NCBI GenBank assembly: GCA_020137815.1
Contig: CM035354.1
Location: 5,842,015-5,906,014, forward strand
Source of the DNA: Hormiphora californensis
Lineage: Eukaryota; Ctenophora; Tentaculata; Cydippida; Pleurobrachiidae
DNA length: 64,000 nt
Direction of reading: 5' to 3'
Numbering within the stretch: position 1 is the stretch's first letter; each line of letters opens with the position of its first letter. The notes under the pieces are model-generated. The model was not told the origin of the DNA, searched no databases, and saw only the letters and a program-made list of their open reading frames with translations. Positions 11,701 to 24,400 of this stretch are shown piece by piece. The translations under genes and the position numbers were made by a program.

Positions 11701-14700
11701 GTGTACGGAACGTTTGGAGTGGAAGGAGAGGGAGGTGCCTAGTGCCAGTTTGAGTTACGTCAGTCTCTTTGATCTGCGAAATAGGGTGCGAGTTCAGCTT
11801 GGACAGGGACGCGAGATTAATTACGAAGGACGGGCCGTTCTTCTACCATACCATCGGGAATTCGTTTCAATTTGGTAAGTCTTAGAGAGTTAGGTTTACG
11901 GTCATGCAATGAAACATTTTTAGTGAAAATTATACAGAACAATAATACAGAACAGGATTATCTCAAAACACTATCAACAACCTCCCCCTCCATCACCGCC
12001 CCCTCCCCCTCCACCATCACCACCTCCCCCACCACAATCCCCTCCTCCTCCTCCTCCATCACCCCCTCCACCCCAACTATCTCCACCCCACCCACCATGA
12101 CCACCTCCTCCACCACCACCCCATCTTCCCCTTCTCCTGTCCGCTCGCCCTCCACGGCAACAGCAGCACAGGACACAGAAAAACATCATTACGAAGATAA
12201 TCGCCAACCCACCTGTGTAGAAGTGAAATGTGAAACATGAAATTTGATTTTATGAAGGAGTACATAAAGTTTTATGAAGGAGCAGGTGTATCTACCTTGA
12301 ACCAAAACCATCAATCCCTCGCTTTCCTCGTTATCTCCACATAATCATTGACATCGGATTCGGTTCCATCATGTTTCCGGGACCAGGTATCTCCCATTAT
12401 TTCTACTTTCTAGCTATGCCACTAAAAAACTAAACGGTTTATTTTAAAAGTTATAAAAAGGTTAAAATAACTATGCGGTATCGTCGTCACTGTCTTCAGC
12501 TGATATTCTGTCGGGCGAGAGTCTGGTGCAAATCTGAGACCATACGAAGCAAACGGTTGCAAAAAATAGTGTCCCTGAAAAACAAAGGGTCTAGGAAATA
12601 CAGATACAAATAATGGTCCAAAAACTAATGAACAAATCACTATTCACACGAACCTACAAGAAGAATAACAAGGGCAACAGTTGAGAGATGGTCTTCAGGT
12701 GGGGGCGGGTTAAAAGCCTCAACAACTACTGAAGAGGCAGGGGTCGGAGGGTGGAGGGTGGTCACATCCAATACTGCCATATTAGGAAGTTGAGTAAACC
12801 CAACAACAACTAGTTTTTTGGTGACCAGTTTTGTCGAACACGATTATTGGAAGGAAGAATGTGGGTGTGATTGGCTCGCTTTGTGTAAGCAGCGGCAGTT
12901 AACACTGGTCACTACCCTTCATTTCCCCCCTACCTTGTTCCCCCACCGCCGCTCGTCTGGGGAAATTTTAGGGACCGACTGGTTGTTGTTGATCACCTCC
13001 CCCGCCACGCCACACGACTCCGCCCCGAGTTCACGGGCCAACACCTCAGTGACAAGACGGTTCCCCAAACGCTCTGGGGCGACGGCCACGGCGACGGCCG
13101 AGGACAGCTAGGAAGAGAGCGGAACGAATCGGATGTGTATCCCCGTTGCGAGCCGACTAGACTCACACCATGGCACGCAGAGGAAAGTGGTGGGTTTTAG
13201 CGCACACCAAAAAGTGGACCCCCCCTGCAAGTTCCACCCAACATTAAGGCGGTCATAATGAAAGCAGAGTGGTAAATCACAATTGTACAGTACAGACTAA
13301 AAACAATTTACATACAAAATTCTGAGTATTGTTTCTCTGAGACGTATTTCTCTCATTCTCTATCCTTCGGGGTGATTCAGAGTCTTTTGTTGTTTGTTTA
13401 AGACTAGCTTGCCCCCCATGATCGAGCCGCAAGAATTTTGCGTCTATTGAGGTTGAGAGGACCTATCATATACACCTCAGTCACCACCCACTCCACATCC
13501 GCCATTCCCATCACAATACTATACGTGCTCCACCATCCCCTCCTACCCCCCTGAGCACCCAACTCGCCACCGCCTCAATCACATCCGCCTTCAACCTTCA
13601 TACCGAACCAACCACCTCCACCACCACCCATGGTCGATGTCAAACCTCCTTGATGTCGTATTGTCCAGTCCCATCCCTCGTCTACTCGTGGGTATGGGCT
13701 GCCCGATGGCTTGTCCCTATGGTGCCATCCTCCATATGTTGGTTGGTGGCGGGTAAGTGGGCAGTGGGTATACCATGTGGTGACCGCCTGGGTGGTGGTG
13801 GTGGGTAGTGACCAGGATCACCATGGTGATTCGGATACGGTCCATTTCTGGTTCATCGCCCGGGACAGTCAAACCCAAAAACAGTATTTTATCAAAATTG
13901 TCAGGTTGCTGAACTCCTCAACAGTAAATTGCCAAGATTATCGCCGATACTGAAACATAGTTAGATTTCGTCAGATAAACTCAATTTCACCAAGTTGTGA
14001 CAGAAAAGAGAAAAAGTATGACAATGGAAAAGAGAGTTAGCCTTCCATTCTACAAAGGGTTTAGAATGCAAATTGAATGTTTAAAATCAAAGTCCCCATT
14101 CCCTAGGGGTAAATCATCATCAAATGGTCGTATTGTTAGTATCGTGATCCCGGGCCACTCTACTGAGTTTAACTGCTAACCCATCCACGTACATTGTGCT
14201 GTGGGAAGTTTAGAAACATTTGTAATCTACAAGTGCAATAGAAGCGATAGCCCCTGATGAACATTTTACCACAGGCTTCTTTTCTGCCCCATTGAACAAG
14301 CTTGCCTTTCGGCGCCCGGAAACCGTGTCCAGCGGCGCTCCCGCCCAAGCACAACACCCCCGACCCTCGACCAATATACACACTTCTCCACGCAGGGACA
14401 CCCTTGCGCATCCGCTAGCGCCTACCAACCCACCTCAACCCTATCCGTCCACGAGAGACCCATGTGTGTGTGAACCGACGGGTGGCGAGCGCCCCGGGGC
14501 TCATGGGGCCCGCAGAAGAGGCGACGGAAGTGGGCAAGGAAAGGGAAGGCTGATGATGGGGGGACACGGGAGGCCCGGGGACCAGAGAAAGAGAGGCGGT
14601 GCGGACAGACCGGGCACGGGACACGGGCGGCGGCACCACGGCGGCTCCGGAAGCGGCTACCGCGATTGCGGGCGTTCCGGCCCTACGTGAAACGGATTCA

Positions 14701-17321
14701 TCCCGCGACCGAGGGCGCGCCGCTGCCGCCTCACACGGGTAGGCCGAGAGGATAGGCCGCGCGGCGCGGCGAACGGCGCGCTCGCTCTTTTGTTCCCCGC
14801 CGCCCCTCGAGTAGAGTAGGTTGATGTGTCAAAGGGGCATTTAGGGGCAAGGGACGGAGAGAGAGGATTACCTCGGCACGTCGATGGGGAGGGGGGCGTC
14901 ACAATGTCCCCACTACCAAACTCTCCCCCCCCCACCCTCGAGAAGACTTAGAGACACTACCTAGAGGCGTGGGATGCGTGTATACAGTGCGTGTGTAGCG
15001 GCGTCCGAATAACACCCACGCCAGGTGGACAGACGGTCGGCACCACGGAGGAGCAATTGGACCGAAGTGACAAGCCGAGAACAAAGCAACGGAAGGGGGC
15101 AAGCGAAAAACAGACGGGGACAGAAGGAAGCGATCGTCAGGAAACATAGTCACAAAAGAGGCAGTAACTCGAGCGTGTGCGGAGTGCGAAGTATACCAAA
15201 TATCGCAAGGGATAGAAAGCAAACGCGGAGAATGTCTAAGCACGAGAGCACAAGAGAGCGGGGAGGTTCCAGGTCCAAAAACTTTGATTGGCGTACAAAC
15301 AGTAAAAGCAACCAATAGATGTCCGGCGTAAGTGAGTCGATGTAAACTGGTGATGGAAGCCGTCACCACCAACCACAAAGTAGCAGCAAGCACAGAGCCA
15401 GCGAAGACGTAGCACGACAGACAGCGTCGGCGGCGACAAACATGGCAGCAAATAGAGAGATGAACTAGGAAGGGAATAGGGAGGGCAACGGGAGAGAGGA
15501 GGGAAAGAGAGGGAGCATAACGACAAAGACAGCGGAGGGGGGCGAAAAGCCTAACAAAAGACCACTGGAGCCGAGGTACACTGGACGGAGAAAGGTAGGA
15601 CAGGAAGGCGGAGAGACCACGAAAACATTGCAGCAGACACCTGCCCGGCACCAAATTTGAACGAGACATACCGTTTAATTAAAGTCATCCTAGGCCAAAC
15701 GAGCCGTAATATTCCACATATTCGACACAACAAGGAAATAGGAATGCTCGGTCGGCGTGTGACTGTTTACAGTCCCCGATGAGCAACCCAAAACGAACGA
15801 AACAACAAGAAATGACAAATATCCTAATCTATTATGATTCATTCTGTCCCAAATCCCAAAATAACTTCCTATATTTTCTAACTCCCCGCTCCATGATAGG
15901 GAGGAAGGAGACCACGTCTTTGTATTTGACCATGATCTTGGGCTGGAGCTCCGCTGGGACGGCAGGACAACACTGAGGATTAGGGTCAGCAAGGACTACC
16001 ATGGCTCCACTAGAGGTATGTTGCACGGAACATAAGACATGTTGCACGGTATTGTTGTTCTTTCTCTCGAGTAGTAAACAAAAGTAAGTTAACGAGGGTT
16101 CCCCCCCCAAGTTTGGGAGATGTTACATAAATAGTGATCTGAGAATGTACTCCGAGGTAGCGCAGTGTAAAGTCAGTGCCTGACAAGAGAATACATCATT
16201 ACTACTACATATACCAAACAGGTCTGTGTGGAACGTTCAATGGGGAATCAGAAGATGAAATTAATCTGCTCCATCACCGTCCTTATCTGCCACAAACCTA
16301 CCAGGAAATGGTCCAGGTAAATTCGAAAATCATTCAATTTCCCGTGCGTCGTCGTGTCAATACGTAACGTTACATCACCCCTACACAAGTGATGGCATAC
16401 TTTGCCCCATGTAACGTGCAAAATTGCTTGCGTGCTATGTTACATTCAGTATAACACACCCATTACCCAAGTGACGTGTCCTAATAAAACACCCCCTCTC
16501 CCCTCCATCCCAGGATGGCAGCTGCCCAGTTGCTCCTTCAACCCTGCCCTGTACAACACTGAGGATCAATGTATCCCGTCTATGGACGACTACACCGATG
16601 TCGATCAGCCCTGACATCAGTCAAGTTTAGCTTCTGTGTCACAGATCTACCCCCCATCCACTTTATTGGAGCGTTGAGTTGAATCAGCCTATTGTGTCGT
16701 CGTTAATCGGCTTTAGTGAACAGGTTACCAGTTGATTTGTGTGTAGGGTATAACCTCAAGCTTAGATGAATAGGGGAACAATAGTGACACGTTAGGGGCA
16801 GGGTTACAATCCACAACCCGTGTAATGTATTCTTGTAAAACTACCAATACCACAACTTGTAAGTTGTAACCCCCTGCTATAATAGTGCTATAACACAACA
16901 CATTTAGGACCTATGCCGTTGTTTGGATGACGAAACGTGCAAGTGTGATATAGTGAGTGCATACGCCCAGATCTGCGAGGACCGAATTAGGACACCACTC
17001 TCCTGGAGAAGCGAGGATCTCTGCCGTGAGTCCCCATAAATATGTAGCTTCTTTGTTCTAACTCTCCTTTGCAATATCAATATCCAATAGAGATCCAATT
17101 ATGTGCAGTGAGAGAGGGTCTAGCAAGGCAATAATTTCCATGTCCCTCTAACAACTTGTTGAGTAATAAAAACCCCTATCCCTATTTCAGCGGCTAACGC
17201 GTGCTACTTTGCCAATAACGGTTGCCAACACACCTGCACTCCCCCCGGGGTCTGCTCCTGTGATCCAGGGTTCGAGTTGGGAAGCGATGGAAAGAGCTGC
17301 CTAGTGAACATTGAACTGTGA
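8718..17321 (+). CDS. Secreted VWD-C8-VWD-C8-EGF protein, second VWD module possibly decayed
   Basis: Exon 8718-8772 gives a signal peptide (LAGLILVLFTLC). Supported exons: 9298-9387 (with a dibasic KRYRRR furin-like site), 9518-9734, 9879-10008, 10235-10393, 10582-10764, 10929-11040, 11194-11337, 11474-11586, 11692-11875, 15900-16015, 16222-16316, about 16514-16615, 16908-17025 and 17191-17321. The first module holds the VWD hallmark GLCGLYNNDP and a Cys-rich C8-like part (CLKNLCICDDLDSC). The second holds CYVYGHSYMQTFD, GLELRWDGRTTL, GLCGTFNGESED and DLCRCLDDETCKC. The end is a six-cysteine EGF domain. Such proteins assemble by disulfides outside the cell. Oddities: an in-frame TGA at 11277, a one-base frame change near 11740, and a phase clash between exons 16222-16316 and 16514. 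The exon at about 8951-9144 is open in several frames and I could not place it. Confidence 0.7.
11988..12130. repeat. CCA/CCT-rich low-complexity tract
   Basis: Nearly pure runs of ACC, CCA and CTCC on the + strand within the large VWD-gene intron. Frames that read Pro/Ser/Thr or Gly repeats come from this composition. Confidence 0.85.
14290..15680. other. GC-rich block inside the VWD-gene intron
   Basis: The base composition changes abruptly to GC- and CpG-rich with purine-rich runs and pieces such as GGCGCGGCGAACGGCGCGC, unlike anything else in the window. A 256-codon minus frame (14899-15669) has no recognisable domain and looks like composition. The texture resembles ribosomal RNA spacer or a CpG island, but I found no conserved 18S, 5.8S or 28S phrase. 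Nature unresolved. Confidence 0.4.
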
Positions 17322-18319
17322 GGGACGTGACGACTAGGATGAAATTATAGATGGAGGGACTATATATGTGATTTGCATGATGTAAACTGTAACAAGTTGC
17401 CAACACTTTAATTTTGATATATCGATTGTTTTATTTTGATTCAAAGGTGGAAATTAGGGCACAAGATCCTCTATTATCATTGATTATATCTCTCTCCAAC
17501 CTTCTTCTGCGTTCTCTCATTCGGCCTTTGGGGTTCAGATAACGTGGTAACTGGTAGTTCGACTGCTGCATCGGGCTCACGGCACCTTAGTACTCTTCCC
17601 GTGCAGCCGGGGATGAACGGTACCCTTTTTTCAGGCGGGCAAGTGATCGTTGCATTGTGGAACCACCTGCCAATAGTGAGCGCGCACGTCTCCTTACACC
17701 CTTGTCACCGCGCGGTACGTCATTACGCCGCAGAAAGTGTGACAAGCTGTGACACACGGCGTTCAGAAACTAGAAACTCCAGTTTCCAAACCAATACCGT
17801 ACAACTACAAGGGAACTACAACAGGAACGACTTGTTGATGGTTTGATGTGTACCCTATATAATCCCAATTCCTCTGGTCTGTTGAGTGTAAACGGTCCAA
17901 AGTCCAATCAAATGTCGGATTGGCAATTGTCATCGCTAATTAAAAGAACTCTAAACATATGCTTGCATATTATGCAGCATGATATTTATCTTGTCTCTCT
18001 CCTTCTTCCCTACTCATCCTCTTTCTCTCACATAGCTCCTAACCTAAACTAAACACACTAAACTCTATATGATAGCAGTGTTGTAAGTTGTTTTCTTTCC
18101 ATCCTCTTGTGTTTTGCTGCTATCATGCGTGGTAGGATGTATTAATAATAATACATGGTACATTTTCACTGGCTAAGTCCTTTGATCCAGGCAGTTAATT
18201 CTCTAATGTTTCCTACTGCTTTGTAGAATCTTCACTTCCGCCCCCTCTTTATCCAGACCTCTGATGGATACCCCAATTATTCCATGTATAGATGTAATTG
18301 TTGTGCCCTTCTTCCCCCT

Positions 18320-18500
18320 CTCCAGTCTCTGTCTATTCCTCTCTCTATTTCTCTCAATCCCCCTCTCTAGTCTCTGTCTATTCCCCTCTCTATTTCTCTC
18401 AATCCCCCTCTCTAGTTGGGCTCTATTCCTCTCTCTCTCTGTTTCTCTCAATCCCCCTCTCTAGTTGGGCTCTATTCCTCTCTCTATTTCTCTGAATCTA
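18320..18500. repeat. CT-rich imperfect tandem repeat
   Basis: Several ~50-bp units built from CTCTCTATTTCTCTCAATCC and CCCTCTCTAGT with TCTATTCC between them. Open frames on both strands follow the repeat. Confidence 0.85.
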
Positions 18501-18987
18501 GTGCTCCCTTTGGCCTTTACGCATACACTCGAAATGTATGAAGAGTAATATTGCCTCCCTCCCCCTCTCTCTCTCAGTACACTCAAATCATATCAGCTTT
18601 GTGAGCCGATCTTTGCTTCCTCTCTGTTCGAATACATGCTTTTGTACTTGTTGTAGGTAGGTACGTCCCGTTTCATTGCCATGTTGATTGTTGATATATC
18701 TTACTGATATGGAGTAAGTTTATTCTCAACTAATTAATTGTGCACCTCCCTGTCCAATCTAGTTTACTCTCTCAGATCGCTCGTTATGTATCTAGATACA
18801 TCATATCTCTCTTGTTTCTCTCTCACACCCACTCTTTGCTTGTTATCTACATTGTACAAGTGAGCTGCAGCAGTACACATGTATCTCTCGCATCACTTGT
18901 AGTTAGGACATGATGCAATGCGTTGTAGTTTGTACGTATCCAATGTTGTGTATCTATTGTGTATATCGATATCAATATTGCTTTGCT

Positions 18988-19017
18988 TTGTTGAGTAAGT
19001 AACCCCTTACTCAACAA
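18988..19017. repeat. Short hairpin
   Basis: TTGTTGAGTAAG and its inverse complement CTTACTCAACAA are separated by six bases (TAACCC). It stands alone in intergenic DNA with no U-run, so a terminator role is not supported. Confidence 0.6.
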
Positions 19018-19250
19018 GTTTTGCTGCTTTGAGACATGACTTTAGTTAACAAACGTCAAACCCCATCCTATAGGAATCTATACATCCAGGAGACGATGTA
19101 CATATCCTATAATGACCGGACTATCCCTTGAGGCTCCCCATTCTACCTAAACGTTCTACCTTGTTTTGTTTTAGCCTCTATACCACTAGTCGGTAATGCG
19201 GTGTATTTCATGGCATGCCCTACGCCGTCTGCTCACCAGTGATTTCTATG

Positions 19251-19310
19251 GATATTTGGTAAGTGAAAATGATATTTGGTAAGTGAAACTGATATTTGGT
19301 AAGTGAAACT
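19251..19310. repeat. Three tandem copies of a 20-bp unit containing a GTAAGT donor
   Basis: The unit GATATTTGGTAAGTGAAACT appears three times, the first copy differing by one base (AAAAT). Each copy carries a consensus 5' splice site. Confidence 0.9.
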
Positions 19311-21400
19311 GGCTCACAAACGAGTATAATCTACCTAGATTCAGACTACAAGACTACAATGTGGCAAATTCATACACCTGCTGCATATTAGAAGAAATTC
19401 TGAAGTGTTGACAGGACTCTTAGACATTAGAGTCCAGGAAGGATTCTCTTAGGAGTGATATTTCATATTCAGCATTTTGTAACTCCCGCACGGCGCACAC
19501 GATCTTGTCATCTTGCAGCCAAAAAGTAGTATTAAAAATCCCAACCCGTTATAGTGCTTGTAGTTCATTGTTACTCAACAAATATTTCGGCCTCCCAAAA
19601 CATACGAAAATTAAATTAAAATATGTTAAATGCGAGGCTGGAGGCACAGGGTATGCAGTATGCACCAAGTTAATCTATCTCTCGACACACGTGATGATAA
19701 TGTGACGATGGGATTCGCATAAAACCCGCTAGCTAGTTGCCATACGGAGTAATTTTTGACGACACATCGTACAACCTAGAATTTCAATGAGCACCACCTT
19801 ATGACTCGTATATAATTCTTTAGCATCTCCAGCCGCGTAGCAATATATTATGTGGCCGTCATTTCTCACCAAAATTTCGTGACGTCATTGGAAGGGGTTT
19901 TATCAGCAAATCTCACGCAATTTTGGTGTGAAGTGGGTCGGTGCACTGTTCCCCGTACTACGTAGGAGGGCTGAGGGGAGAATGAGACGTTGTTCCTCTC
20001 GTCCAGAGGTCACAAGTGAACATTCTTTATTTTTATGGTTCCTTTTCTTATCAAATCCTAGGAGAACTAATAAAATAAATGAAAACATGTGAACGTTAGA
20101 GCTACATAAATATGTTGAGAAAATGGGCTCTTTTTAGGTTTTCATTTTCAATTCATAGTATAAATTGACACTATCCCTCTTTAGGTAAGGGCCTAAAGAG
20201 CTCCGTAGGTAGCAACGTCTCCATAGAGCTAGTGGCTCTGTAACTGGTTGTCGATTATTTAATGCAGTTTGGGTGGTTTACCGGCCCAAATTCAATCCCC
20301 ATTGTCTTGGGACCCAGGCCCGAAGTCTGGTTTGTCCCACTCAAACAGTGCATTAAACTAATGTTCATCATTAACGTGCCCCCTGCACTAAGTGTTCAGT
20401 GGGAGTGTAGTAGATCGCACGTGACACCGACCAAAAGATAGAGTACGGATATATCTCTGAGTTGTTCATCAAATCAGGAGTTAAATTATTGAGAGGTATA
20501 CGTGGGATGACGCTGATCAAGCCATATGTTTCATTATCCGAATCACAATATGTTTCTCCTAGCTCAAACATAAGCAAAGGGTTCTCGGATTAATTGGAAT
20601 GAAACGTTTTGTATAGATCTCATAGTAACCTCATTCATGTCAGAATGTCAGTGGTCACTGGTCATCCGACATAATTGCCATGTCTTTGCAGAATTACCTC
20701 CATTGTCTAAACATTAGTAAGAGCAACGCAGAGAAAGACGTTGATTTCTGCTATCTGGACCAAACCCTTTTGCCCTGGTTACCATTTTCGATAACCAATA
20801 TTTGGCCCCGTTTTGGCACTTTATCAGCACCGCTACCACGAAACACTTTCTATGAGAGGTTGTTGAGAGGTAGAATTCGCATTCATGCCCTTCTCCTCCC
20901 TCATTATCTCTTTAAGAAATAACTACAAGGCCGACTGTCCCCCCACCACCATACCTCGACTCACGTGATGGTTTTAATGTTATCAGCTGCAGGGAGCTCT
21001 AAACTTTTAATTCGATGCCACTAATGCTCTAGTTCCATTTCTACCGCGTTTGAACGCTCCCACTTTTCCCGTGAACCCTCGATAACATTTTCCGCTGAAC
21101 AGAAATCTCATCCCCCTTTGTTGTTGATAAGGACATTAATCTTTTGCCCCCGCAATTTCCCTGCAAAAATACCTTGATTGAACCTTAATTTTATCACATC
21201 GAAATCAAATAGCCGTAAAATAGATAAGAATTATCTCTCTCTCTCCCTCTCTCTCTCCCTCTCCTCTCTCCCTCCTCTCACGGACAAAAACTTTGCCATT
21301 TCTGACGCCATCAATTTTTGCTGCTTAGCTTCAACTCAGCTCTACCGCCGGCCCGAATTGTAGCTTTGAACTATACTGCGTATTTCTTCTCCCTTTAATC

Positions 21401-24400
21401 ATGACTGCAGATAAGGTAACACGGCGCTTAGCGCCCCGGTTATACCCAACAGGTAATGTTACTATAATAGTTATCTTTTTGTTAACTTTTCAGGTGACTG
21501 TTTGTAAATATTAAACCATTGAACTAACCATTGAGCGTATGTATTGTGAACAAATCATTGGTTTACTACACTATCTGAACAATGTTTAATCCAGTATCTA
21601 ACACGGGCCCTCCCCCTGGCTAGGTAGAGGACGAATCAGGAGGAGAGAAACCCAGGGCACGATGGGGGAGCCACGTTGAGTTCTTGCTGGCAGGAATTGG
21701 ATTGGCGGTCGGAACTGGAAATGTATGGAGGTTAGTGATACACGCGTCATCTGTCTGGCGGCGCCAGACCCCGATTTGATTCTCAAATGGTCTGCGGCGC
21801 CAGACAGCACGTCATTGTATTGTGCAATCAATTACTTTATAATTTGGGGGGGGGGGGGGGTTGTCGGTGGTCTCAGTACACGAAAGTCTGTTGTAAGAGC
21901 CGAGACACACCTTATGCAAGACACACCTAATTCGTTGATTATGTTAAACCTAACTTATCAAATAAAGGCATAGTAGATAAAGTAGGTTTTAACATTTTAA
22001 CAGTGCACTTGGCAACCCACCATCCGGAAAACATTCAAATACAAGCCTTGGGTGGTGCTAGGGACCCTGCATAGTATGGTGGTGCTAGGGACCCTGCGTA
22101 GTAGGGTGGTGCTTTCCTCGGGCACGGGAGTCAAATTAGTCAAGGTGGTGATTCCCCCTCCCCAGGTTTCCCTATTTGGCTCAGAAGAATGGAGGAGGGG
22201 CCTTCCTGATTCCATACTTTGTCATGTTGCTAGTGGAAGGGCTACCCCTGTTCTTCCTGGAACTGGCTTTAGGGCAGAGGTTCCAGAAGGGATCCATCGC
22301 TGTGTGGAAACAAATCCGACCTTATCTAAAGGTTAGTGAAAATATACCGGTATTTCAGTTTTAGATCACGATTGATCTATCACTTCACCATTCACAAATG
22401 TATGAACTAGCTCCATAAACTATTCAATAAAATCAATATGAACTAACAATATGAATATGGGATGAAAATGACTCTTTATAACCATCATCATCTCTTCCTT
22501 CAGGGTATTGGTATTGCCCAGGTGATAGTATCATTCAACATGGTCGTCTACTACCCAATTGTAATGACGTGGTGTGGATACTACTTCTACCTATCATTCA
22601 TGTGCGTATAATCATGGGAGATATTATTACGGATTTTAGTAGCTGTTATTATGGAATTGAAGTGATCATATTATACATAACAAGATCATATCAGTTCTTT
22701 AATCAAGTCCAGACTAATTGACTCATTTATTTTAACTACAATAATTCCCAGGAACCCCCTGCCCTGGACGAAGTGTGACAACACCACAGTGGACTATGAG
22801 TGTTGCCACAATGATAGTTCTAAGTACTACTGGTATGTGTCCGCCCTCCAAGCAACCACCTCTATCTCTGAACCTGGTGGTTTTGTACCCGGGGTCATCA
22901 TCAGTTGGACTGTTGGATGGGTCATCACATACGCCTGTCTGTTCAAGGTAAACACATACCATCCCAGCTCATATTGTGTGATTCCAAACTTCACTGTATA
23001 CTGAGCTCAGCTGAGTCTGGTTGGTGACGTACGTGGGGTGATTTAGGTTACAGACGGGTAGCAATCTTGATTTATAGGATAACATTGGAACAGTGACCTA
23101 CCCAAAAGAAGTTGCACAACAGCTTTATTAAATTACATTTATCCGGTTATTTATCATATTAAATTAAGGTGATATTTAGTTGAATTCGTAATATCATAGA
23201 AGTTCTTTAGTTTATTCAAATCCACACTTCTCCAGGGACCTGAATCAACAGGAAAAGCAGCCTACTTTACCGCCACGTTTCCTTATGTTGTCCTCATATG
23301 TCTTTTCTTCAGAGGTAAAACTTATGAGTGTTATATGTGGCCCCTAACTCTTTGAAATTATGATTTAAATACTAAGTAGGATTCGGGATGTAAGAATGGT
23401 TCGGGATGTTATAACACAAAACCCCTTAACTTCCTCCTAGGTGTTACCCTTCCTGGAGCTGGACGAGGTTTGGCTGTGTTCTTTACCCCTGATTTCGCTA
23501 AGCTAGTAGACCCCAATGTGTGGGTAGATGCTGCAGGACAGATATTCTTCAGGTTAGTGTTTAGAACAGCACTACCGTGTGGGGCAATAAAAATGCCCCC
23601 CCCCCCCCCAAGTCTACCATAGTTCCAGATATCGTGGAGCGCTAAAATTTGGCACAGTAACTCTATGAGACAAATAAATAACTTGGCCAAAATTTCAGAC
23701 CTCTAGCTCAAAATTCATTTTTTTGATCGGAATGAACATTGTCATTCATTCCAAGAAAAATATATTTTCGGTCCAGAATTTAAGCAATTATCTTTGGCTA
23801 TCGATTAGCTTTCCAATGTGACAAAGATCATCTAAATTGGGCAACCACAAGAGACACAGTGTCATGTTTCTTAAAGTTAGTCAGGTCATGTGATCCTCAC
23901 CGAATCTTTGATTATCCGGGATTGCTAATCGAGCCAAGGGGCAGAGGAATCTCGTATCAAGGCCGCTAATGAGGTATGTGTACCAATACAGGGTAATGTG
24001 ATTCGAGGAAAGAGGACATTTATCAAAGAGCTACAGATCTCATGACCAATCAGCATCGTCATCCCTCATTAGTAGCCGTGATACGTGATTCTCTACCACT
24101 TAGACCGATTCGTAATACTGAACACTCAACGATTCGGTGAGGATCACATGACCTGACTAACTTTAAGAAACATGGCACTGTGTCTCTTATGGTTGTCCAA
24201 TTAAGCTGATTTTGGTCACATTTGACAGCTAATCGATAGCCAAAGATAATTGCTTGAATTCTGCACTGGACCGAAAATATATTTTTCTTGGAATGAATGG
24301 CAATGTTCATTCCTATCAAAAAAATGAATTTTGAGCTAGAGGTCTGAAATTTTGGCCAAGTTATTTATTTGTCTCATAGAGTTACTGTACCAAATTTTAG

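Larger units (their letters stand above)
17322..21400. other. 4-kb intergenic region, no gene recognised
   Basis: Between the EGF-ending gene and the SLC6 gene I see only CT-rich imperfect repeats (18320-18500), a 12-bp-stem hairpin near 18988-19017, a 20-bp triplication (19251-19310) and short chance frames. Its 3' part must contain the SLC6 promoter. Confidence 0.6.

Noticed and set aside
14290-14700. Ribosomal RNA gene
   Set aside because: The spacer-like texture is suggestive but no conserved rRNA phrase was found on either strand.
14899-15669. 256-codon minus-strand frame
   Set aside because: It lies in the GC-rich block and is made of Ser/Leu/Pro/Cys/Arg-rich sequence with no motif; composition lowers stop frequency, so chance is likelier than a gene.
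16150-16200. tRNA A-box-like stretch (GAGGTAGCGCAGTGTAAAG)
   Set aside because: No matching anticodon stem or B box follows before the next VWD exon; at most an old SINE fragment.
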